A stretch of 64,000 nt of DNA from Steromphala cineraria. Lineage: Eukaryota; Mollusca; Gastropoda; Trochida; Trochidae. Position 1 is the stretch's first letter; each line of letters opens with the position of its first letter. A model generated the notes under the pieces. That model saw only the letters and a list, made by a program, of their open reading frames with translations. It was not told the DNA's origin and did no database searches. The stretch is from positions 43,316,662 to 43,380,661 of the forward strand of contig OU744724.1 of NCBI GenBank assembly GCA_916613615.1, in the 5' to 3' direction. Positions 1 through 11,300 of the stretch are shown one piece after another. The translations under genes and the position numbers were made by a program.

Positions 1-2128
1 AGGGTCACAGGGGTCACAACCTTAAAAACCTATTTTCATCTTCTTCTCCAGTTCTAAAAGGACTAGAGAGTTAAAAACAATATGTGCAGACTCCTTTGAC
101 AATGGGGATTCTAAATTGTAGATTTTGTGACCCCATGACCCCAAATAGGGTCACAGGGGTCACAACCTTAAAAACCTATTTTCATCTTCTTCTCCAGTTC
201 TAAAAGGACTAGAGAGTTGAAAGTGATATGTGCAGACTCCTTGGACAATGGGGATTCTAATTTGTAACTTTTGTGAACCTGTGACCCCAAATAGGGTCAC
301 AGGGGTCACAACCTTAAAAACCTATTTTCATCTTCTTCTCCAGTTCTAAAAGGACTAGAGAGTTAAAAACAATATGTGCAGACTCCTTGGACAATGGGGA
401 TTATAAATTGTAGATTTTGTGACCCCATGACCCCAAATAGGGTCACAGGGGTCACAACCTTAAAAACCTATTTTCATCTTCTTCTCAAGTTCCAAAAGGA
501 GTAGAGTGTTAAAAATGATATGTGCAGACTCCTTTGCCAATGGGGATTCCAATTTGTAACTTTGGTGACCCTGTGATCCCAAATAGGGTCACAGGGGTCA
601 CAACCTTAAATACCTATTTTCATCTTCTTCTCCAGTTCCAAAAGGAGTAGAGAGTTAAAAATTATATGTGCAGACTCCTTGGACAATGGAGATTCTAATT
701 TGTAACTTTGGTGACCCTGTGACCCCAAATAGGGTCACAGGGGTCACAACCTTAAAAACCTATTTTCATCTTCTTCTCCAGTTCTAAAAGGACTAGAGAG
801 TTAAAAACAATATGTGCAGACTCCTTGGACAATGGGGATTCTAAATTGTAGATTTTGTGACCCCATGACCCCAAATAGGGTCACAGGGGTCACAACTTTA
901 AAAACCTATTTTCATCTTCTTCTCCAGTTCTAAAAGGACTATAGAGTTGAAAGTGATATGTGCAGACTCCTTGGACAATGGGGATTCTAATTTATAACTT
1001 TTGTGAACCTGTGACCCCAAATAGGGTCACAGGGGTCACAACCTTAAAAACCTATTTTCATCTTCTTCTCCAGTACTAAAAGGACTAGAGAGTTGAAAGT
1101 GATATGTGCAGACTCCTTGGACAATGGGGATTCTAATTTGTAACTTTGGTGAACATGTGACCCCAAATAGGGTCACAGGGGTCACAACCTTAAAAACCTA
1201 TTTTCATCTTCTTCTCCAGTACTAAAAGGACTATAGAGTTAAAAATAATATGTGCAGACTCCTTGGCCAATCAGGATTCTTAATTGTAGATTTCGTGACC
1301 CCATGACCCCAAATAGGGTCACAGGGGTCACAACCTTAAAAAACAATTCTCATCTTCTTCTCCAGTTCCAAAAGTTCTAGAGAGTTAATATTGATATGTG
1401 CAGACTCCTTGGACAATGGGGATTCTAATTTGTAACTTTGTTGACCCTGTGACCCCAAATAGGGTCACAGGGGTCACAACCTTAAAAAACTATTTTCATC
1501 TTCTTCTCAAGTTCCAAAAGGTCTAGAGTGCTGAAATTATATGTGCAGACTCCTTGGCCAATGGGGATTCTAAATTGTAGATTGCGTGACCCCATGACCC
1601 CAAATAGGGTCACAGGGGTCACAACCTTAAAAACTTATTTTCATCATCATCTTTAGCTCCTAAAGGTCTATTGAGCTGAAAGACTGCATGTAGACTCCTT
1701 GGCCAATTGGGATTCTAAACTGTAGGTTTTGTGACCCCATGACCCCAAATAGGGTCACAGGGGTCACAATCTTAAAAACCTATTTTCATCTCCTTCTCAA
1801 GTTCCATAAGGTTAAGAGAGTTGAAATTTAATGTGCAGACTCTTTGGCCAATGAAGATTTTAAATTGTAGATTACTTGACCCAATGACCCCACATTAGAT
1901 GACAGTCTATGGCAAATTTATTTCTCCTTGGATATTTTAGTGTGGACTTCTTTCACTGTCTGATATTGGCGATCTAGAAAGTGTTGAATAATAATACATT
2001 TGTTTTGTAATTTTTTATAGGTTTTCTTGCAATAGGTAACATCAGTTTCATTTTTAGCTCATCTTGCCTGTATAAAGCAAACTTGATATGATGTCTGATG
2101 AGCTACAGAGCCAATGGCTCTATTTTTT
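1..2128 (+). repeat. Truncated fold-back element with 146-bp tandem array
   Basis: The window opens inside a tandem array. The unit beginning AGGGTCACAGGGGTCACAAC recurs at 1, 147, 293, 439, 585, 731, 877, 1023, 1169, 1315, 1461, 1606 and 1751, so the period is 146 bp, dropping to 145 in the last units. Unit junctions are palindromic: GACCCTGTGACCCC, then AAAT, then AGGGTCACAGGGGTC. After about 1895 the array gives way to a unique 3' tail ending in the stem-loop GAGCCAATGGCTC near 2110-2122. The same tail ends the complete copy at 6471-8123. No coding capacity is seen. The 5' end lies left of the window. Confidence 0.9.
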
Positions 2129-5100
2129 CAAATATTATCAAGAGTTATTACTTCAAAAAGGCTTGTTGTCCATTTTAAAGTATTATTAAGACATATTTCC
2201 AAACTTATCAATCATATCTGATCGAAATTCAATCAAATCTTTGTCAAAGATACACTCGTGAAAGCACGATGTTTTATACTTTGAATTACAATTGTAATTT
2301 CGTGACGACGAATAACATTCCTTTTATAATTTTTTGCTCATGGTTATATTTCTGATCGTTATTCCTCGACTTTTATACACACAAATATTTCAATTAACTA
2401 CATGTTAATTTTGAAAAAATAAAATATAGAAAACGTGTAAGAAAATCTGATATATTTACACATTTAATATTGTATCGACAAAATGTTGTCATGAAATTAC
2501 GACCACGTTTTATGTTTCGTAGATCTTTTTTAAACCGACTTGCTGATTGGTTGACCTACATAGTTTAGCCAATGAAAAGGTAAGGTGAAAATGTAACAAA
2601 TATCTCATTTCCAGCAAACCCTTCATGCACCAAAGGTTGTTGACTGTCGTTCGTTAACAATTTGTCGAGAATAATATGTTATATGATTAAAACAAACAAC
2701 AAACACCGTAAGTGAACACTTATAATTTCTTTTATAGTTTTTTAAAATAATATACGTCTTAAAATTAACGTGTCATTTGATGATTTATGAGCTTTTAGTT
2801 TCAATGCAACGGGCATAATCGACTTACTGTCAGCAAAATAGAGCTGCGAAGAGGGGGGTCGGTCTATATACATGAGATACTAGGTTTTGACTGGAATTTG
2901 GGGGGGTTGAGAAAGGGGGTCAGTTTATATGCGGGGTCGGCTTATACCCGGTCATATACGGTAATTGATAAAAAATTTGCTAAATTCAAGAATTTCTTTT
3001 GCTTTACTGTCTGTGTCCATGTTTCTTTAAATGAAATATGATATAAACAATTGTAAGTATATGTATTTTCAAGTGACTATGCTATTTCAATGAAATCCAC
3101 TACAGAAGTTCATACAGCCTTAGAATACTGAATAAATCTTATGTCTGTAAGTACTGGAAAGCTTGCTAATCAGAGAAGAAATTTATTTTTGTTTCTGTAC
3201 AAATACAGCATTTGAAATTATTTGTTTGAAACAATAGGTTCATGATCTATTTACTAGATCAGTCTGAAATTGTAACCTATTTGTTCCCAGACAATTTTTG
3301 CTTGAGATTAATGTCAAGGATATAAAAATTCAACGTGGAAGAAATCATATTTAAAAACAGATGGTGCTACTCAAACAAAATAATTAGGACGCATTAATGA
3401 GAAGACCCACAGAAAGTCGTCAAGAAGTAGTATCTAGTAGAAGAGAAAAAATATCTTATTCTCTTGCCATTGGTTGGCTTCAAATCCATTTTGTCAGCCA
3501 TTTTTGTTGTCAACAAAGTATCACTAGTACGTTAAGGACATTGTTCATTATTTGTTCAGTTTTCAGGCGAAATGTTTGATGCAACAATTTTGAGAGCCAT
3601 CAATTCAGATACTGATTTTGTTTGCAATTTAAGATAAAATGCAAAGTAAATGATTCCGTTGCTGATGTGTTGATAAAGGATGTAGTTATACCTTTCAGTA
3701 TTTGAAACTAATGATAAAATAATCTGATTTTTGGGGGGAAAATTACATGGAAAAGCAGGCAATAGCTGTTTTTGATTGATAAACATATTCCAAGATGCTA
3801 TTTTAGCTTCCACTCTTTTATGGAGTTTTTTTTTTACTAAAGCTTTATACTGAAGTGTTTAAAGGGACAATTCTATCGGGTTATTTTTTATGGAACAGAA
3901 ATTCATTGGGACACTCCAGTTTATACATACAGGAGTATAACACAACAAAGTTGAAGTAAAGAAAGTAAATTAAGATTAAAAATTTGTAAACAGACAGCCA
4001 AACTCTGTCAAGGAAAACAACAACGAGAAGTGATGCCATATATTGGCACAACAAATATGAAAAGCCCTGTTACGACATTACAGGGTAATAGAGAAGCATT
4101 TGGACAGAAGCTAAGGTCATTTTATACCGCTTCAACAAACGGTGATGTCAGCTTATTGATATATTTATGGTACCAAGTGCCAAAAGTTTCCTGCTTTTCC
4201 CAACACAAGTTGAAACTATTTTAGAAAAAAATATGGTTTAGAAACTTTCTGACAGTTACTTAATTTAACTGTCATAAAGATGAACAAATATGGCAGCTGC
4301 ACTATCATATTGTCATATCTCTGTCAAATATTGCTGTAATTATTTTTATAGGCAAACAACATGTGTGCTTGGGATGTATTAGTTTCACTAAGTAAACAGA
4401 CTTATCGACATGGGAAACTATTGAATATTGATTTTTTGAATTTTTTTCAAATTTTGAGAAATGGATGATATTCAGAAGTTTTAAAGACATGCTTGCTCAC
4501 CTTTTGGTTCAGCTTTGCATAAGTATTATCAAGGTAGAATTATGAGATTAAAATACTGTTTTCTGTGTAGAGGGGATAACTTTTATTGGAGTTCTTTTAT
4601 ATTTGTCAATTATGTCCACATCACAATTCATCTTGTCATTTATTATCCTTAAAAAGAACATTTAATCATCAAATGTTTTTCTCAAAATGAATTTTATTTT
4701 ATTTTATTTTTTATCAAAATCAATTTAGAAATTAAAGTTCATGAAATTCTAATTTTGCTTTTTTTAAACTTTATCATGCCAAGACTAATTGCATCTCAGG
4801 AAGGCAAGGCCCGACTCTCTTTCATGATTATTTTAACTCTTTTAATATGTAATAGATATTATCAACAATTATGAGATGAGGAACTCTTTATCGTCCTAAT
4901 TACAAAGTAATTAAGGAAATTCATCATGTGCCATTTACACCTACCAGCCATTGTAAAGTCAGTTCAAGCAATGTCCTATCCTTTTAATGCTTAAGGTCAA
5001 GCAAGGAAGGGTCATCTCTAAACCTCTTTTGGTATGACGCAACTGGGATTCAAACCTGGCCCTTGATTGTTGAGCAGACACTCTACCACATTAGCCATAT

Positions 5101-6470
5101 CCCTGTCATAAACAAATAAAGGAAAAACTTTTATGCTGACTTTTGAATTATTATCTTTGATATGTTGTGCAATATGTTTCGTAAAAGAATGAAATGTGTT
5201 GTGCAAATGAAAGTGATATGAGGATAAAAGATTATTTTCTACATCAGTGTCAAAGTAAGCATTGTTTCTGTCTTATTCAATATTTGTTTTATATCAGAAT
5301 ATTTTATTAATGACAGATTGACATTTGCATCTCTGAATTTATGTCAAATCAAGTTCTATAGATTAAAAAATATGATTATGTAAGTCTTATCTAAGTTTAC
5401 AAAAATGATTTGTTATTTAGATTTTGTTGTCAAAATTCTTTCTTTGAAGACTTTTTAAAGCCATAAATTGATTCTTTTCTCCCTTCAACTTAGTTTGTAT
5501 TCAAGAGTAATTTTTAAGAAAGAAATACAATAATTTTTGACTTCTTTCAACCTTTAGCAGGAGAATTCTGCACCGCAAATGGCTCAAATATATTGCCAAA
5601 AAAGCACTTTAAACATTAACTCAGTCACTCAGATGTGTTTGAAGAAAAAATGTTATTAGGGAGATACAATGAATTGATGACAATATTCATATTATAGTTT
5701 ATATTATAATTTTACAGGACCTCTATCTCAAGTACTTCTTTTGTATACAACAATAGACCAGTTTGAATAGTTTATATTACGGTACTGAAATCAGCAACAA
5801 AATGAAAGTAAGCAATCAGTTTCTTCAATTTGCAGCAGTTTCAAAGTTACCTGGTTGTAATCAAAACCGTAATAATTCTCTATTAAAGTTCACATAACCA
5901 CAAACATATTTCACTATTTTCTTTGGAATATAGAAAGTCTGATTACAATATTGTCTTGTGCGTCAAAGGTGGCTACTCAAATATGTTTAGTTTGGTAATG
6001 AAAGCCGTTTTTTAAAGCCACTTTTGATAGTCCGCTTAGACCTTTCTGACAACAAACAAGTGAATGCAGGACTGGTCACGCCCCCATTTTGTGACGTCAT
6101 AACCAGAATCCGCCTAGTTATCTATACATCTATAGTTACAATACCACAGGAAAAAAATCCAATAATTAACGATTTTCAGAAAATGTTTTCCTCTCAGTTA
6201 GATAAATTATTTGACGATGTAACACTACTAAGCATTTGGTGTAAAAAAGATATCCACATCAATGGTAATTAAACAATTATTTAGGCAGTATTTCAGTTGA
6301 AATAATGATGCGTTACTCTGTATAGTCTGTTTATTACATCACACTCTCGCGCGAGTTTTATGGCCCCTAACCCAGGTGGGTTTTTCACAGCCGATAATTA
6401 CGCTGTCTAAATGAAAGGCTAATTAAAGGTGTTTATTGGACAAATTAACAAAAATTTAGTCCAGCTTTTT
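2129..6470. other. Gene-free spacer between two copies of the tandem-bearing element
   Basis: I see no convincing exon here. Recognisable pieces are a GC-rich MITE fragment at about 2840-2965, ending GGTCATATACGGTA; a short dispersed repeat starting AAAGGGACAATTCTATCGG at 3861, with a diverged copy at 16869; an ATTTT-rich run near 4690-4712; and a tRNA-derived SINE at 4986-5110. The rest is AT-rich. Short open frames at 3397-3579, 3556-3813, 4030-4224 and 6024-6272 have no exon-like codon usage or recognisable motif. Confidence 0.6.
4986..5110 (-). mobile_element. tRNA-derived SINE fragment
   Basis: Read on the minus strand, the segment has an A-box-like GGCTAATGTGGTAGAG and a B-box-like GGTTTGAATCC about 30 nt further on, so it is a tRNA-like head. 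A short unrelated body follows, ending near 4986. The acceptor arms do not pair well, so this is a SINE or tRNA pseudogene rather than a working tRNA. Confidence 0.6.
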
Positions 6471-8123
6471 AGCTCATCAGGACTGAAAGTCCAGATGGGC
6501 TTATGGCATGGCCCGTCGTCCGGCGTCCGTCCGTCCGTCGTCCGTCGTCCGTCCGTAAACTTTTGACACTTTGACTTCTCCTCATGAACCATACACATTA
6601 GAGAGCTGAAATTTTGTGTACAAGTACCTTAGCATATGGAGATTCTAGTTTGTAACTTTGGTGACCCTGTGACCCCAAATAGGGTCACAGGGGTCACAAC
6701 TTTAAAAACCTATTTTCATCTTCTTCTCCAGTTCCAGAAGGACTAGAGAGTTAAAAATGATATGTGCAGACTCCTTGACCAATGGGGATTCTAATTTGTA
6801 ACTTTGGTGACCCTGTGACCCCAAATAGGGTCACAGGGGCCACAACCTTAAAAACCTATTTTCATCTTCTTCTCCAGTTCCAAAAGGAGTAGAGAGTTAA
6901 AAATTATATGTACAGACTCCTTGGACAATGGAGATGCTAATTTGTAACTTGGGTGACCCTGTGACCCCAAATAGGATCACAGGGGTCACAACCTTAAAAA
7001 CCTATTTTCATCTTCTTCTCCAGTTCTAAAAGGACTAGAGAGTTGAAAGTGATATGTGCAGACTCCTTGGACAATGGGGATTCTAGTTTGTAACTTTGGT
7101 GAACCTGTGACCCCAAATAGGGTCACAGGGGTCACAACCTTAAAAATCTATTTTCATCTTCTTCTCCAGTTCTAAAAGGACTAGAAAGTTGAAAGTGATA
7201 TGTGCAGACTCCTTGGACAATGGGGATTCTAATTTGTAACTTTGGTGACCCTGTGACCCCAAATAGGGTCACAGGGGTCACAACCTTAAATACCTATTTT
7301 CATCTTCTTCTCTAGTACTAAAAGGACTATAGAGTTGAAAATGATATGTGCAGACTCCTTGGCCAATCGGGATTCTTAATTGTAGATTTCGTGACCCCAT
7401 GACCCCAAATAGGGTCACAGGGGTCACAACCTTAAAAACCAATTCTCATCTTCTTCTCCAGTTCCAAAAGGTCTAGAGAGTTAATATTGATATGTGCAGA
7501 CTCCTTGGACAATGTGGATTCTAATTTGTAACTTTGGTGACCCTGTGACCCCAAATAGGGTCACAGGGGTCACAACCTTAAAAATCTATTTTCATCTTCT
7601 TCTCAAGTTCCAAAAGGTCTAGAGAGCTGAAATTATATGTGCAGACTCCTTGGCAAATGGGGATTCTAATTTGTAGATTTCGTGACCCCATGACCATAAA
7701 TAGGGTCACAGGGGTCACAACCTTAAAAACTTATTTTTATCATCATCTTTAGCTCCTTAAGGTCTATTGAGCTGAAAGACTGCATGTAGACTCCTTGGCC
7801 AATTGGGATTCTAAACTGTAGGTTTTGTGACCCCATGACCCCAAATAGGGTCACAGGGGTCACAACCTTAAAAACCTATTTTTCTCCATTAGATGACAGT
7901 CTAGGGCAAATTTATTTCTCCTTGGATATTTTAGTGCGGACTTCTTTCACTGTCTGATATTGGCGATCTAGAAAGTGTTGAATAATAATACATTTGTTTT
8001 GTAAATTTTTTAAAGGTTTTCTTGCAATAGGTAACATCAGTTTCATTTTTAGCACATCTTGCCTGTATAAAGCAAACTTGATATGATGCCTGATGAGCTA
8101 CAGAGCCAATGGCTCTATTTTTT
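6471..8123 (+). mobile_element. Complete fold-back element carrying a 146-bp tandem array
   Basis: The element begins AGCTCATCAGGACTGAAAGTCC, which folds on itself, followed by a GTCCGTCC-rich stretch at 6515-6555. It ends TGATGAGCT plus the hairpin GAGCCAATGGCTC. The first and last bases form a short inverted repeat (AGCTCATCAG / CTGATGAGCT). Inside are about nine tandem units starting at 6681, 6827, 6973, 7119, 7265, 7411, 7557, 7702 and 7847. No transposase or reverse transcriptase is present, so it is non-autonomous. The terminal hairpin recalls Helitrons, but I see no CTRR end. No clear target-site duplication was found. Confidence 0.75.
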
Positions 8124-8222
8124 ATGTTTTTGAAAAATCTTTGAACGAAAATCGAGAAGTGGTAAGGTCGAGGTTAGTTTTTGTTTAATTCAACCTTCAA
8201 ATTTTCAAAACATTTTCAGAAA

Positions 8223-8354
8223 TACAGTACAACTCGGATATAACGAACTCCAAGGGACCAAAGAATTTAGTTTGCTATATCCGGTGTTCGCTATACGCAT
8301 ATAATTTTAATGATATTATATAGGGAGTGTTCGCTATATCCGTGTTCTACTGTA
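8223..8354 (+). mobile_element. TA-flanked MITE, copy A (pogo/Tc1-mariner type)
   Basis: The inverted ends are TACAGTACAACTCGGATATA and TATATCCGTGTTCTACTGTA, with the internal motif AACGAACTCCAAGGGACCAA. The same family occurs at 24883-25045 (opposite orientation) and 56919-57080. The TA at both borders is the usual target of Tc1-mariner/pogo elements; the assignment rests on ends only. Confidence 0.8.
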
Positions 8355-11300
8355 TCTATTGTTGAACTATTTTTCACTTCTGATCACTCTTTCGGCTCTA
8401 TGGTTGAAATGATAGATAACTATCAAAAGATCATAGTGCTTAGTTTTTATAATTTCATGACCGCATGATACAGAAAATGTCCTCATTATGAGATACCTTG
8501 ATTACTATGGAGATTATTATTCTTTTATATTTTTTTATGGATATCATAGAATCATCAACTTTACTTGGTACATGGTTGAAATTTTAAAAGTGATTTGAAT
8601 TAGTGACTTCAGTCAAATATAATGTAGTCAAATTATTAGAGATGTTGAATTAATGGAGAAATTACGGTAACATGTCTTACCGATTACTATCAAGCTTGTT
8701 AATGATGGCGACAATGGACATGAGGTAAATTTAGACTTATCTACACATATGATAAGCCTCCTTGATTGATCATTATAATGTTTTGGAGGGATGAATAAAG
8801 ATTCTTTGGTTTAGATGTTCACATTTAAAAATCTAACTGAAGATTGATTATATTTATGTGTGCATTGAGAGATAAGGATAATGTGAATTAATTCTTTGAA
8901 TGTGCAAGATAAAAGTAACAGAAGACGTAATGTATTTCAACAGAGATGAAATTAAAAGGAGTTGTTCTATTCGGTGAAATTATATTTATGAAATTTTTTT
9001 TAAATACACATTATATGAATATTTATATACACATAGAATGTATATCACAATAGCTTTTACTGTACCTTATTTTAGGTGCTTGCTTCTCTTTCCTCATTAA
9101 CATGTCAATAACAATTAACCCTTGATCATGACAAATGTGTGACAAAGTAACAAACACAGACCTTTTTGAATTCCAAATTAATACATTAATTGAATGATAT
9201 AGATATTGGGGATTTGATAATTTCATAAGGATAGATAAAAGACACCACATAGGAAGCCGTGCCAAAAAATTTATTTTGTCAATTAAATTGGTGAATAAGC
9301 AAAATCTCAGACAGTAACAAGAACTGACCAAAAATTATGAGTTAAAAGGCTTTGAAACCTTGGAATAATAATTCATTATCCTTAACTAAGATTTCTTTCT
9401 TTAACAGAACTAACATTATTTGAAAAACAAATTGTCTCAACATAATCTAAACCTTTGTAATGGCTGACCAAAATAGAGATGTTTACATCTGTTTAATTAA
9501 GTTAGTAAAGAACACCTAAAAGACGAGAGATATATAAACAGGTAAGGCCATGTGCAGGTATCTACATGATTGGAAGTGTCTGCCTGTCCACACCTTGCCA
9601 TTCTAGACAAAACGCACAGGCTGACGTCAGTGATAAATGTGAGTGAGAGAATGTCAGCTAGTGTTGAAAACTAAAATTGGACAAATCTATGGCATTTAGA
9701 CTTATTCATCTTGATTGATTACAAAACCACTATCACAAACCAATGATTAATTTCAGAAAGAAAATTCTTTCATAGTTCCTGAAATGAAAATCCGACAGTT
9801 GTCATATTGTGAACCTCATCCTGAAACTCCTCTTTTATGAAGTCATACATGTTAGATATTTTAATTAGTGCCTCTGAAAGTGTTTAGCTTCTATGAATGG
9901 ATGTATCTTTTCACACATTTCTTATACGTACCATAAGCTCACATGAATGAGCATGCCAAGAAAGTTTCGTTTGGGAAAATCAACACATTCTTACATTTGG
10001 TTTGTTGGAAGCATGGCCATGTGCAGTTCATTCCATGGTATATGTCTACCTGGTTATTGCTTGTAAAACCGTGACCCTACACCAACAAGTTCGACATGAA
10101 AGCGTAGGCTTAATATTTCAATTGCATTTTTGGAAATGTACGAATATGAGCCTGTGGTTTTCATTCGATTTATTTCTGTTATTCATTATTCAACGCCAAA
10201 GAAACAGTTCATAGTGATTTGTGCATAAATCATACTGGTCATGATCTGTGAAGCATCATTAGCCCTAAGGACGGGGCTGCTATCAATTTTTGTGAAGTTT
10301 CAAAGGTCAAGGACACGAGAAAATTCCCAATTTGGTGAGGCCTGTAAAAGGCGGAGCAGGGTAAGGCGAAACCCCAAGTTCCGGGGCTGCTCTGCTTTTG
10401 CGGTATCCCGCAAACTCTTATCTAGTTGCTTAAACAGTTACATGATTACTTGTACAAAGGGAAAATTCTGAAGGCCTCAACCTTCATGTATGATAAACTT
10501 AAAACAAGAGGATGGTTAGATAAGGAAGAGTATATAAAAGTATCATTTGTTTGATAACCGTGTTAGTATCTATATAACAAAATCACTCTCCTGCATTTAA
10601 AAAGTTGAAAAAGCCATCAAACTCTTCCTTAATCATCTAACAACTTCTAAATGCATCTCAAAGAAGTTAATAGAATGGTTATTACTAATATTAGAAAAAT
10701 ACTTCAAAACATCTGTCAAACTATCGTGTTAGTCAGTGGTGTTGTTAAATCAATAGGCATTTGTTTCAGAATTGGAAATGTCAGTCTATAATAGTTTTCC
10801 AAACATCTGACTGCTGTCTACAAGAAATGAAAGAGAATTTCGCCTGCATTGCTTAAAAAGAAAAGAAACATCCAACAGACACATTTATCTTATTTTTTAA
10901 CCTAGATCTTGGAAAAATGTTGAAAAATTTACGAAATTGTTTTTTTTCTTGCTATACCTTGGCAAGTCACAGTCTTGTGTAAGTCTGAACTGTGAAAGGG
11001 AAATCATTTTGAGAGTGAAAAACTTTGCAAGAGATATTTTTTGGATAAATTTTTGAAGTTAGTGCAGTGGCTTTCAGATTAGAGGTGCCTGGCTCACAGA
11101 ACTTGGATTCATTTGTGAAGTCTTTCTTGAAAATGTTTGGCAGATGTTTTCTTTCTGAAATTTCGTTCTGATATCTTGTCAGGTTTTTCCCTTTAATATC
11201 TGCTATCATTAAAAGTTAAAATTAAACTTCTTTGAACAAAAATGTAACAATTTTTCATATGCGCAAGTCAAGCTATCTACCGGTAAGTAATGTTTTTTAA

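Noticed and set aside
1..1900. CRISPR-like regular spacing
   Set aside because: Whole 146-bp units repeat, with no unique spacers, in a eukaryotic context; it is a satellite array.
5041..5107. Possible functional tRNA gene
   Set aside because: A and B boxes are present, but arms do not pair and a SINE-type body follows.
10241..10471. Arg-rich 76-codon open frame near a GC-rich patch
   Set aside because: The patch looks like a repeat fragment; there is no homology and no flanking splice sites in phase with gene 1.
10967..11209. Minus-strand 80-codon open frame with two cysteines
   Set aside because: No motif, and composition matches surrounding non-coding DNA.
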